Shown here: positions 1 to 10,648 of the stretch, piece after piece
Layout: the number at the start of each line of letters is the position of its first letter
Position numbering within the stretch: the first letter of the stretch is position 1
Assembly: GCA_037974965.1 (NCBI GenBank)
Contig: JBBPFI010000010.1
Location: 62,001-126,000, forward strand
Direction of reading: 5' to 3'
From: Dacryopinax spathularia
Lineage: Eukaryota; Basidiomycota; Dacrymycetes; Dacrymycetales; Dacrymycetaceae
DNA length: 64,000 nucleotides
Notes under the pieces: model-generated
The model's input: the letters and a program-made list of their open reading frames with translations, nothing else
Database searches by the model: none
What the model was told of the DNA's origin: nothing
Program-made: the position numbers and the translations under genes

Positions 1-1954
1 GTCCTCCCTGTCCTCCTTGTCCTCCCTGTCCTTCCTGCTGCTGCTGCTGCTGTTGGAGCTGTGCTTGCTGCTGCTGGAGCTGTACTTGGGTGTGGGCGAA
101 CGGACTGGTGGATAGGGCGAAGGGAGATGTGGATGGTTGTTGGGCGAATGGGCTGGAGGGTTGGGCGAATGGGCTGGAGGGTTGGGCGAACGGGCTTGTG
201 GAGGGTGCGAATGGGCTTGTTGGGTGCGCAAATGGACTCGCGGGTTGCGCAAAGGGAGAAGCTTGTGGTTGCGCAAAGGGACTTGCTTGAGGTTGGGCGT
301 ACTGCATTTGCTGGAACGGCGCACTCGAAGGCTGGAAAGGAGACGTCCCCGGCTGGGTATACTGCCCAAACGGAGACGTCCCCCCCGCCGCCGCAGGTCC
401 ATAAGCCTGCCCGAAGGCTGATGTCCCTCCTCCTCCTTGCTGCTGCTGCTGCTGCTGTTGTTGTTGTTGCAAGTAGCCACTAGACGGAGAAGGAGAGAGA
501 AAAGACTGAGCGGAGGGAGAGGGGGAGGGGGAGGGGTTGAAGTACCCCGTCCCCGTCCCGGTCTGCTGCTGCTGCGGGAGGGGGATAGGGATATTGATGG
601 GCGTTACGCTGGCGGGTGAGGTAGCTTGTAGGAACGCGCTCTGCTGTTGTTGCTGTTGTTGTGGGGCAAAGAAAGGGTTCATCCCTGTCGCCTGAACGGT
701 CAGCGCTGGCGTCCCGGCTTGACCCGCTAGGGGAAGCGACACGCTCCTGGACGGACTTCTTGCCAGCCCCGCGAATGTCGAGGGATAGTTGGGGGTTTGG
801 AACGCCTGGAAAGGGTTCCCCGGACTTGGAGGTGGGAGCGAGGGGGGTTGGTGTGGGGCTAGTGGGGTACCGGTTTGGAGTGCCATCAGCTCCCCGTACA
901 CTGGGCTAGCTGGGTGGAGCGCGGACGGAGTAGGCGGCTGCATAGGGCGTTGCGGTGGTGGAAGTTGGGGCGGGAGCTGGAGCTGGATCGGCGGTTGTTG
1001 TTGTTGTTGTTGTTGTTGTTGCTGAGGCGGGAACTGAGCTGGGCGTGGTGACGGAGCCGGGCGAGGCGGCGGTTGTTGTTGGGAGAACGGCGGTCCCCTT
1101 GCGGGACTCTCATTGGCGGGTATAGGCGGCGGACTCGGTTTGTTCGCCAGCATAGCGGGCAGCGGAGCCGTGCGACTCCTCACTACTCTCTCCCCTCTCT
1201 CACTCCCGCTCCCACTCCCGCTCACATGCCCGTACGTGTCCTTAGGCGGCGGCACCGGCAGCAGCCCATTCGCCCTCTTTTCCTGCTGCGCCGCCGCCCC
1301 CGAACTCGAGGCAGAGGAAGCGGAAGGGGGAGCGACGAATTTCTTATACTCGTATTTTGCCCTGATGTATTTCTCGAGCTCGCTGTCCCGCTCAGAGTCT
1401 TCCATATTTGTTGGAGGAGGGTTGCGCCGCTCGTCGGGGTTGTAGTACGCGTTGGACTTGATGTTGCCCATGTTTTTCATGCTCTGCGTGCTGGACATCA
1501 GCGAAGGCTCTTGAACATGAAAGCAGAGCAGAGCAGAGCGGGGGAGAGAAGAGCAGAGGAGGGTGGGGAGCGCACCTCGACCTGCTCGCGTGTCCAACTA
1601 TCGAGCGTCAAGCTCTTCCTGCGCATACACTCAGCCCCTCCCTTCCCCTTCCTTCCAGCAGCACTAGAAAAGCGCAAGGACGTACACCTTCGTAATATGC
1701 GTCCCGATCTTCCGATGCACGCTCGCGCACTGCACGCAGAGAAATATCCCTAGGTTCCAGCTGGCCCAGCGGGGAAGGCGGGCTTTACAGTCCGCGCATA
1801 CGTCTACCCAGTGCCATGCGTGAGCCAAGACGGTAAGAAAGCGCGGGGAAGCGGGGAAGGGAAAGGAAAGGGGCATACCGTTCCCTGGCTGCTGGGCGAG
1901 TTCGAGCAGCATACGCTGATGTCGCTCCGCTGTTACTTTACTTATCCCGCTCAT
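1..1954 (-). CDS. ArfGAP domain protein (SMAP/Age2-like), C-terminus cut by window edge
   Basis: Exons 1954-1879, 1803-1686, 1618-1576 and 1507 to the window edge give about 581 residues with no stop yet. Residues 28-51 form the ArfGAP zinc finger CX2CX16CX2C (C28, C31, C48, C51), followed four residues later by the catalytic arginine-finger candidate R56 in the HRKIGTHI motif. A conserved ELEKYIRAKYEYKKF-type segment follows, as in the Age2/SMAP group. ArfGAPs stimulate GTP hydrolysis by Arf GTPases during vesicle budding at the Golgi and endosomes. The rest is low-complexity: polyglutamine tracts, Pro-rich stretches and about ten SPFA-type repeats, which is usual for coat- or adaptor-binding tails. 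The start is the only ATG leading into the zinc finger and lies within 500 bases of a divergent gene. The family is clear; the exact ortholog is inferred. Confidence 0.93.
96..345 (-). repeat. SPFA-type peptide repeats in the ArfGAP tail
   Basis: The frame encodes around ten copies of Ser-Pro-Phe, mostly as SPFAQP, SPFAHP or SPFAQQ, spaced 6-9 residues apart. On the + strand this appears as a repeated gggcgaatgggct-like unit. It is a degenerate tandem repeat inside the coding sequence. Phe-containing short linear motifs of this kind resemble adaptor-binding motifs, but the partner is unknown. Confidence 0.85.
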
Positions 1955-2449
1955 CTTTTGGGTATTATCCTGCTTCAGGAGGGGTAACGAAGACAGTCCA
2001 GAAGACAGAGGGAGAGGAAGGAAGGAAGGAAGGAAGGAAGGAAGAAGGCGAACGATTGTAAGCAGGCGGAGGATAGGGAGACGACAGCGAGCGACCGTGC
2101 GCCCCCTTACGCGGCTCACGGTGCGTCTTTCTCGGAGAAGCGCGCCGGATCGTCCGCGCGACTCAATCAGGGACCCTGACAGCAGTGCCACCCGGAAACG
2201 ACCCATTCTCCGGGAGCCGAAGGAAGATGGAGTGAGTGAGCCGGCAGGACTCACGTCGTCATCGTCCGGATCCCCCGATCCCCACATCCGAGTCGTCGCA
2301 TACCCTCCGCTCAACAGATCGTGTAGGCGCGGGCTAGGACGCTCACATCTTCACCCAACGCTTAACCCGTCACATACCCCTCGGGCGCGTAATGCGGTAG
2401 TCTTTTGCTCCTTCTCTTCCTCTTCTTCGCTTCTTCTTCTTTGTTGGTC
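1955..2449. other. Divergent promoter between ArfGAP and MCP2-like gene
   Basis: There is no gene here. This 495-base spacer separates two head-to-head starts and must carry both promoters and 5' leaders. It contains a (GGAA)n run at about 2015-2045 and is rich in purine/pyrimidine blocks. I see no clear TATA box. Confidence 0.6.
2015..2045 (+). repeat. (GGAA)n microsatellite
   Basis: About seven tandem GGAA units lie in the leader region of the ArfGAP gene, roughly 60-90 bases upstream of its start codon. On the ArfGAP strand it reads as a TTCC pyrimidine tract. Confidence 0.85.
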
Positions 2450-4763
2450 ATGAATCCCTTCTCTGCCCTGAAGGGACCGGCATTCAGAGGTTTCTTTTCT
2501 TCCGCACGGAGAGGTGCTGGTCCGAGGATACAGCAGCGATATGCATCCACTTCTACACCGGGACGAACACGGCGACGGGTCTTGTACGCTCTTGGCGGGA
2601 TAGGAGCCGTAGCGGGCACGGTCGTAGCGGTCGACAACATCTGGTACGAGCAGAGTCTCGGCCGAACAGGGCGTGCGTTCTTCTACGGGTGCGCCCCTCT
2701 CCCCCCGCATACATCCACACATACAGCAGTACTGACGAGAAGCGGGGCAGAGCGCTCATCGCCCTCGACTACAAACTCAACTTCAACCCGTCCAACGTGG
2801 ACCACATCGAGCAGCTCCACTCACGCGTCGCCCGCCGCCTCCACCACGTCTGCACCACAAACGGAGGAGGGTTCATCAAGCTCGGCCAGTCACTCGCGAT
2901 CCAAGCTGCCGTCCTGCCCCGTCCGTACCGAGAGGCATTCGCGAACATCTTCGACGCGGCGCCGCAGATCCCGTACGAGGACGTTGTTCGGGTGTTTAGG
3001 AAGGAGTTTGGCGTGCGCCCGGAGGAGGCGTTCGAGGTGTTTGAGAGGAGGGCGATTGCGAGCGCGAGTATTGCCCAGGTGCATAAGGCCAAGCTGAGGG
3101 GGACGGGCGAGTGGGTGGCGGTTAAGGTGCGTGCGGCGTGCGGGCGGGCGCCCTGATGTCGTGTGAATTCTGTTCATCCTGGTGCACAGGTCCAGAAACC
3201 GGCGATCCCGGTCCAGATCGAGTGGGATCTGTTCTCTTATCGGTCGTTGCTCTACGTCTACGAGAAACTCTTCGACATCCCGTGCTACTTCATCGCCGAC
3301 TGTACGTGCCCCTGTCCTACTGTACCACAAGACCTTCTGACCTGCGGCAGACGTAACCGACCAAATCCGAAAAGAGACCGACTTCGCAAACGAAGCCCAG
3401 AACGCCGAGCGCACGCGGGCGTTCATCGCCTCCGAGCCCAGCCTACGGGGGAAAGTGATCGTCCCCCGCGTAATACCCGAATGGACAAGCAAGCGGGTCA
3501 TGACGGCTGAATATGTGGACGGGGCGCGGTTGACCGATCGGGCTAAGCTGGCGGAGTGGGGCGTGCAGGTCAAGGAGGCGATGGATATTGCGCTGAATAC
3601 GTTTTCGGCGATGATCTTTGCTTGGGGTTGGGTGCAGTGAGTCCTACCCGACCACCTGCCTCGCGCCTATCTGGTATAACCCGATTCGTTTATCAGCTGC
3701 GATCCACACCCTGGGAACGTCCTGGTCCGAAAAGACCCAGCACACCCCACCCACCCACAAGTAGTATGCCCCGCTCCCTCCGCACCCTCTCCTCCCGCGC
3801 TGTGGATCCATGAACTCACAACCCCCGCAGATCCTGCTCGACCACGGCCTATACATCCACCTCCCCGAGCCCTTCCGACATCAATACAGCCTCCTCTGGC
3901 GGTCCCTGTTCGCAATGGACACGGAAACGATCGACCAGATCGCCCGGTCTTGGGGGATCGGGAATTCCGACATGTTTGGTGCGTCCCCCTCACTCCCATT
4001 TCCCCTCCTCACCTAGTGCCTTCCCCTCACTCCTACCTGCCTGCCCTTAACGAGCTCAGGTTGCTGACGAAAACATGTGTATGTAGCATCCGCCACCCTC
4101 CTTCGGCCTACGAGGCTAAAACGGAAGCAACCCACGCTCAAGGCAGACGAGCAGCGGGACCAGCTCTCCCGGTTCGAGCAAGAACGGAGCGTCAAGCTCC
4201 TGCTCAAGACTCTGCTGGAAAATGAGAAGGTTCGTCCTCCCCCTCCTGCCTCCCCCTCCTGCCTCCTCCCTTTCCCCTCCGTCCTCCCTCCTCCCTCCTC
4301 CAGCTTCCGGCCTCCTCCGGCCTCCGGCCTCCGGCATACGCACCCTTTCTAACGCGCAAACCAGCTAATACCGCGAGAAATCATCTTCCTAACCCGGACA
4401 ATGCGCATGATGCAAGCGAACAACCAAGCCCTCGGCTCGCCCTCCAACCGGATAAACATCCTTGCCCATTGGGCCGTTACGGGGCTCGCTACCAACCCTC
4501 TTCCCTCCTCCTCCTCCTCGTCGCTCCTGCTCTCGAGGTCGATATTCAGTCCGAGCGCAGTAGTGGGGTGGGTGAAGAGGACCCTGCAAGTCTGGGCGTT
4601 TCGCTTGACGTTGGTGTTGATTGATCTCACGTTCATGCTCAGCAAGGTTAGACAGTGGTTTGTGAGGGATCAGGGGTTTGAGGAGATGTTGCAGAGGCAG
4701 TTGACGGGGATGGCGAGGGACGAGTTGGGGATCGAGTTGGATCAGGATGCCTTTTCGGGCTGA
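2450..4763 (+). CDS. Mitochondrial UbiB/ABC1-family atypical kinase, MCP2/ADCK1 (Cqd2) type
   Basis: Exons 2450-2688, 2730-3126 (or from 2727), 3190-3301, 3351-3636, 3697-3760, 3831-3978, 4087-4229 and 4365-4763 encode about 595 residues. The N-terminus is basic, Ser/Arg-rich and lacks acids, followed by a Gly/Ala hydrophobic segment at about 44-60, as expected for an inner-membrane mitochondrial protein. UbiB hallmarks are in order: the KLGQ motif (FIKLGQ, about residue 129), the Ala-rich ASIAQVHKA loop, VAVKV, the catalytic HCDPHPGN at about 345-352, and LLDHGLY at about 368-374 in place of DFG. The DHGLY variant is typical of ADCK1/yeast Mcp2 rather than COQ8. In yeast, Cqd1/Cqd2 proteins influence coenzyme Q distribution and mitochondrial lipid homeostasis; that role is inferred here. 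Confidence 0.93.
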
Positions 4764-5034
4764 GGGGGGGCGTGTGCAGCGCATATACAGTATGCTAGAT
4801 GTGCGATGCCTTTTCTTGAGTGACGGGTGTGTGTGTGTAAGAGGGTACTGTACGAACATAATGCGACCGTTGTTGTACAGCTCAGAAGTGAGGTATATGC
4901 GTGTCGAAAGTGCGCATTTAGTATGCTACATATATGTAAAGTGCTACGAGTGTACTGATACTGTACTGTTACATCCCTCTCTGATCCTACATCACCAGCG
5001 AGCAAACGAACTCCAATCCACTACTACAGCTACA

Positions 5035-5594
5035 CTAAAGAGCAAGCGGCGAGCAATTAACACCAATCAACCCGCTCTTCATCTCCTGCGAACCCTTACA
5101 GCACACCTGCTCCGTCGAACACTGCCCGCCAGCCTGTAAGATACTCGCAAGCGGCGAACACGCCAAGCCCATACTAGCCCCACCCTCGGGGCCGAGCAGC
5201 GAGAGAGGCAGCCCAAGCAGCCCAGTGAGCGCGGACGCGGAGGCGGAAGAGTGGGAGAGGGTAGAGTCGCAGCAGTATTGCCCTGTGACGTTACAGTCGC
5301 CGATGGTGTCGTCTTGTCTTGCTGCTAGGGCTATAGCGCTGGAAGGGGACGGGGAGGGGGCTGCGGGGGAGGGGAAGAGGGGAGGGGCGCATATAGTTAG
5401 CTTTTTCGGGGGGTGAGAGGGAGAGGGAGAGGAGGCTTACTGGGCAGGCCGAGCGTTGGGAGGGTCGTGGGCGTCGCGTAGTCAGACGTTGTGCTCGTGC
5501 TGCTCGTGGTCGTGATCGTGGTAGTGGTCGTGGTAGTGGTAGGGAGCGCAAAAGCGCCGGCGATGAGGAGAGCGAAGGCGTAAAAAGAGTGCAT
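5035..5594 (-). CDS. Class I hydrophobin
   Basis: Two exons (5594-5441 and 5360-5035) give 159 residues. Residues 1-18 are a typical signal peptide (MHSFYAFALLIAGAFALP), followed by a Thr-rich stretch. The mature part has the eight-cysteine hydrophobin pattern: C-X6-CC, about 36 residues, C, X12, C-X5-CC, X14, C, with five residues after the last cysteine. Spacing and the long CC-to-C loop fit class I. Hydrophobins are secreted and self-assemble into amphipathic layers on hyphae, spores or fruit bodies. The intron follows a donor GTAAGC and removes in-frame stops; the next acceptor downstream would give a stop, so this splice choice is forced. A TATA-like CATATAA lies about 100 bases upstream. 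The Thr-rich linker before the first Cys is unusual in length and purity. Confidence 0.88.
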
Positions 5595-5693
5595 GATTGG
5601 ATTAGATGAGTGATACGGTAGGAGAAAGTGCTATGAAGTGGTGGTGGGCGTGACGAAAGCTGTGGGGGAGCGCGTGCTCGCAGAGAGCCTTCC

Positions 5694-5700
5694 TTATATG
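5694..5700 (-). promoter_or_regulatory. TATA-like box of the hydrophobin gene
   Basis: The minus strand reads CATATAAGG about 100 bases upstream of the hydrophobin start codon. Position and sequence suit a core TATA element for a strongly induced gene. This rests on motif and spacing only. Confidence 0.45.
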
Positions 5701-6377
5701 CGGGCACGATCGGGTGGTCTGGACGCACGGACCAGAGAGACGCGCCGAGGTAAGGATCGGAAGGTCTCAGCGGGGAATGTTGCAGAAGTTTGCGGGCGCG
5801 AACCTCGAGAGCGAAGAGCGTCGATCGATGTTCGCGGTCGTGCTTTATCAGGCGGAGCCCCTCCTCGTCTGTCAGCTCTTGAACCTCAGAATCTGCTTAG
5901 TCAGCTTCTTCTCAACTAATGAAATAGACAGAGGCATCAGGATCGCGCAAAGCAGGAAGTTTTCCACCGCGAGTCATCGAGCGGTACAGCATCCCACCTC
6001 AACACACAAGGTCCGTGCCCCCCGCGGGGAGAAGCATCCCCCCAATCCCGCCAGTCACGTGCGGAATCAATTCATTCCTCCCTCTCGCGTCCATCAGGAA
6101 ACCCTGGGCGAGACCACGATGGCTCATGTAAGCACCTGCGACGCCCCAGCGAGTCCATCAGGTTTCCCGCTGAGGCCCATGGAGAGTTGGGTTTCGTAAT
6201 TTGTTCCTAAAGACCGGTGATGTACGGAGGTTGAGGATGGAGGGGAGGGTTGGTCAGCTCTTTGGAGGAGAGGGTCGGTCAGCAATGTCGTGATCCTGCG
6301 TTGAGTTGAAAGTGCGGCGAAGAGGAAGATGCTGACGATGAGGGGAGCTGTAAGCCGTCGGCGAGGATGTCGTGAGG

Positions 6378-6384
6378 TATAAAG
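6378..6384 (+). promoter_or_regulatory. TATA box of GST copy 1
   Basis: The sequence TATAAAG lies 90 bases upstream of the start codon at 6474, a typical distance for a fungal TATA-driven gene. This is a motif-based call. Confidence 0.5.
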
Positions 6385-6473
6385 GCCGGCTTGCGAGCCG
6401 CTCTCCGGTTCACAACAACCAACTTCGAAGCCAACTCTCCCAAGCCCAGCACGATCAGCAGTACATACCAGCC

Positions 6474-7648
6474 ATGTCCAGCACGACCAACCCGACCACC
6501 ACCAGCACTCCCAGCGGGGACAACCTCAACCGACCCGGCTCGACCTGGGCAGACAAAGACGGCGTCTACCGCCGAGCCGTCTCCTCCTTCCGGTCCAGCA
6601 TCTCCACTGAGCCCGGCTCGACCCACCCACCCGAAGCAGGCCGGTACCACCTGTACGTCTGCCTCGGCTGTCCCTGGGCGCACCGGACGCTCGTCGTTCG
6701 CGCGCTTAAGGGCTTGGAGGACCTGATCAGCATTAGTATTGTCAGCCCGCATATGAGCGAGGATAGGAGGTGGGTGTTCGCTACGCAGGACGACTTTCCG
6801 GGGGCGACGGAGGACCATATTTTTGGGAAGAAAGATTTGGGCGAGGTGTATCTCGCGGCAGAGGCGAACTATGATGGCCGGTGCGCACTCACTCCTACCT
6901 CTCGCTCTCTGTTGGAGTGAGACTGATGAGGAGACAGGTACACCGTGCCAGTGCTGTTCGACAAGAAGCTGGGCAAGATCGTGAATAACGAGAGCGCCGA
7001 GATTATCCGCATGCTGTACCATAACTTCGACGCGCTCCTACCTGAGGGCAGCGCGGAGCGCGAGCTCGACTTGCTGCCGCAGGACCTAGAGAAGGAGATC
7101 GACGAGATGAATGCGTGGGTGTACGACACGCTGAACAGTGCGCACATGCCTCCTTTCTCCTCAAAGACCCCATACTGATCGCATCCCAGACGGAGTGTAC
7201 AAAGCCGGCTTCGCCACGACCCAAGAAGCGTACGAATCCGCCCTCCACCCCGTCTTCGCCTCCCTCGACCGACTCGAGTCCCTCCTCTCCCGCCCGAACG
7301 CCGGCGGCCCGTACCTCTTCGGCCCCCGCCTGACCGAAGCGGACGTCCGCCTCTACACCACTCTCATCCGGTTCGACACCGCCTACTACGAGGCGTTCAA
7401 GCTGAACCTCAAGCTGATCCGACACGATTACCCCGCGCTGAATAGGTGGATGAAGAACCTTTATTGGAATAATGGGGCGTTTGGGGGGACGACGAACTTT
7501 GAGCATATTAAGCATATGTATCATTGGTCTAGGATGCTGGTGAGTCCGATGCACTTGGCCTCTCAGAGGGATAGCAGGCTGACCAGAGAACTAGAACCCG
7601 AATAGGATCATCCCCGTTGGACCCGAGCCGCCTATCGAGCCTCTGTAA
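6474..7648 (+). CDS. Glutathionyl-hydroquinone reductase-type GST (Xi/ECM4-like), copy 1
   Basis: Exons 6474-6880, 6938-7137, 7190-7539 and 7595-7648 encode 336 residues. The family signature GCPWAHRT carries the catalytic Cys66. Further conserved blocks are YTVPVLFDKK, IVNNESAEIIRM, GVYKAGFATTQEAYE, LTEADVRLYTT and a C-terminal NPNRIIPVGP. These cysteine-type GSTs use glutathione to reduce glutathionyl-quinones and take part in quinone detoxification and redox defence, normally in the cytosol. There is no targeting signal. Copies 2 (44273-45586) and 3 (51058-52312) share its splice positions at the NGVYK block and before the C-terminal NP block. Exon starts are rich in C-ending codons and exon ends in G/T-ending codons. 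Confidence 0.93.
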
Positions 7649-10648
7649 TCACTCTACATACAGTACATACTGTACTACACTGCCCAGGCCAACGGGGGCG
7701 GGGCGGGTGGGGAGGGAGAAAGCAGATTAGAACCTAGTGTATGCAGCTTGTAGACTGGACTTCCGAATGCGATCTATCTGTTCGGGAGACGAGCTGAAAG
7801 ATCACTAGTACTCGACCAGCCACTCTCCGACTCCGAATCAGACTACAGATTCTACAGCCTCCAAATCTAGCGCCCGAACCACTACTAGCTTTCCTTCTAT
7901 CGCTTCTACGGTAATCACTGTCAGCCGCTACTGACCCAGCAGAACACCGCACTCCGAACAGAGAACACTTTAGACCAACGGCTTGCGACGTCAGATCCAC
8001 TCTTCTGGTCCATACAGAGCCCGACCCGACCGCGACCGGGCCGATCGAATCCAACGCCCAGGGATTATTAAGGGTACTTTAATCCTGATGCTCCGAACGG
8101 CATTTGAGGTACTCTACCAGTCTACCAGCCCGAACAGAAAAAAAGGGTATAAGGGTACTAGTAAGAAGGTGTCAATAAAGACTAGAAGAAGGGCGGAGTG
8201 AGGTCATCCCACCGCCTCATTACCAAAAGACCAGCGCAAGACCAGAGCTAGACGAGCACCGGAGCACAGGCGTACAGCCTGGCCAGGAAAGACCAAGCTG
8301 TGCGCCCAGTGCAACTTACCAGAAGACTGGAGCCGTCAGGCTCTGTGTGACCATAAATGTGGTAGCGATCTGCGCGGGAAAGAAGCTTGGACATCGATGA
8401 GGTGGAGTGGGGGCGATGGAGGGCGGTGCGGGAGTTGCAATGAAGCTGCTGTGCAGAATTCTAACTTTCTAACTTTTGATCATCCGAAGGCACGGAGCAG
8501 AACCGTAGAACTGCAGATCCCAGCAGTCCATGGATAAGCTTGGGACGCGGAATAAGGCCCGAGTCATCCGCCAGCAACTGAAGATCGTCCATCGCCCCTC
8601 CTCTCAGGCTTCCTCTCACCTGGTCAACCCGGTGTACATACCCACTCAGCCTCAGCTCCAACAATCGAATCAAACTCTTCTCCCAGCTTTTCACAGATGA
8701 CAGTTGAGAAACACCGCCTCTCCTGTACTGTACAGTACGCTCCACAGCAGCCCGGTCCAGGATCAGTACTGCAGTGTCGGATCTAAGAACAGCACCACTG
8801 TCCACACAACCTACAGGAAAGGAAAGGCAAGACAACTTCCAAACTTGTTCGGCGTTTAACACCCCCCCCTCCCCTCCGCCATCCCGCATTCCGAGTCGTC
8901 CTTGAGCCTTCGCCCTTCGGCCGCGGCCGGTTCTCTAACTGGCGACTGCTGGAAGTAGGTAGAAGCAGGGAGAGTTGCAGGAACTCCACCTGCACGTGCA
9001 CAGAACGGGCGCTTGAGTCGATTCTGAGTCGGACGAGGTCTGGGTCTTATGCATCAGGTCTGAATCCGAGTGAGACTCCTGGCATTCAAGAGATACCGCT
9101 GAAGAGGCCTGGCAGGATGAAGCATGCCAGCTACGTACTGTATACGGCCTTGACGGTCCTCGTGTCCGCTACTGTATCCAGTCCGCCAGCGAGCCTGATA
9201 AGTAAGTCACAAGTGTCGAAGGATCGAGATGCCAGCAGCGGGGCGGCTCTTGTAGAAGCTATCTCCCTCCAACAAAAGCCCTGAGAGCAGACGGCAGCGG
9301 GAGCGATAGAACGTATAGCGTAGAAGATATGACAGCTCCCCCTGGTCAGGGCCAGGTACGACAAAACCCATGGCCAGTCCGGTCCGAGACACCTTGCACC
9401 TTAACGGATGTCTAACGGATGTAAGCAGCCAGAAAACCCTGTTCCGTAAGCCCTAAGCCGTCCGTAAGCTCGTAAGCTCGCGAGCAATACATTCCCCCGC
9501 ACTCCGGCGCCTTCCATTCCCGGCGGCTTTTACTGCTTCTTGTTTCCCTTTTCTCGCGCGGTCGGCTTCGCGGGGTTCGCGGGGCGCGGCAGGGTCTTGG
9601 GATTTTTCATTGGGGTTCTGGATCGGCAGTGCTCTACCTCCGGCCCATCGTCAACTGGCAGATCATCTTCGATTCGGCGGAGAGCTGTCATCCGTTCTGC
9701 CGGTGCCGTCTCCTTTTTGCACGCACGCAGAGTCACGGCAGCTCAGCACCCTCCGGCAGGACGCACCGATCTTCCTTCCCTCCCAAAACAGGCACAGCAC
9801 CATCCTCGCCATGCCTATTTCACGAGGCCTCGTGCGCTGGTACGACAGAGGGACAGAAGGGGAATGTCGTGCGGCCGCTAGTCCATATCCGTCCCTCTGC
9901 TAGACTAGACTAGTATACTATAGCCTGCGGTCTCACCTCATCCCACCCCCTCCCACCTCGTCCTCCCTCCATACCTCCCTTATTCGACACGCGCCTATTC
10001 GCTCCCCTCCCGTACTAGTCTAGTACTTCCTACTTCGCTCGCTCTCCTCGTCTGGCGTTCGGCAGCTTTGGAAGCCTCGTTGGTCTGGCATTCGGTGGGT
10101 GCCGAACGAGCGAGCGGCAGACCCCTCCAGCTTCGTGTGAGTGTTCCCCCGGTAGAAGAGGAGAGGAGAGATCGTCGAGCGCTCCTCTCCCTCGGCCCAC
10201 GGGCTCTCGGCAGCACTTGACGCTGACGCTGACAATTGTTCTATAGATGGACACGGGCTGTATTTATGTGAGACGATTGCGCACGCGCTGAGACCTACCG
10301 ACCTGTCGCTGGTTAACGTTTATTTCCCTCGCTCATCGTTCGACCTGCAAAAACGTCGTGCTGGTGGCGTGTACTCCTGAGTCGGCCGTCGAATCCTACT
10401 GCTGCTGAGCTGGGCGACGTGCTCCTCGCTGTCCGCCTTCAACCGCCTTTCGTATACCACTACTCGACCAGCTTGTGACGACAGACTCACTACTGACGAC
10501 TCGACGACAACAACAGGCGGCCTTCATCGCCAAGCGTCTTGGCACGCTGCCAGCGCCGAGTCACCCTCAACCGACCGTCCAACACCTTGTGTCTCGGACA
10601 TCAACCTCGCTCCCCCTCTTTCTTCCCCCAAAACAAAAGTAGGACCCA
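7649..10648. other. 3-kb gene-free region
   Basis: I see no gene here. Frames are short, on both strands, with no recognisable motif and no exon-like codon pattern. Base composition is more balanced than in the flanking genes up to about 9.4 kb. It then becomes pyrimidine-rich towards 10.6 kb, where the promoter and leader of the DUF6534-like gene must lie. Small palindromic CTAGACTAG-type sequences occur near 9901-9915 and 10013-10025. It could hold decayed sequence or a noncoding transcript, but nothing in the sequence requires that. Confidence 0.5.

Larger units (their letters stand above)
5595..6473. other. Intergenic region between hydrophobin and GST copy 1
   Basis: This is a divergent spacer of about 880 bases holding the promoters of both neighbours. 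TATA-like boxes sit at its two ends (5694-5700 on minus, 6378-6384 on plus). The open frames within it show no recognisable domain or splice logic, and I see no gene. Confidence 0.55.
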
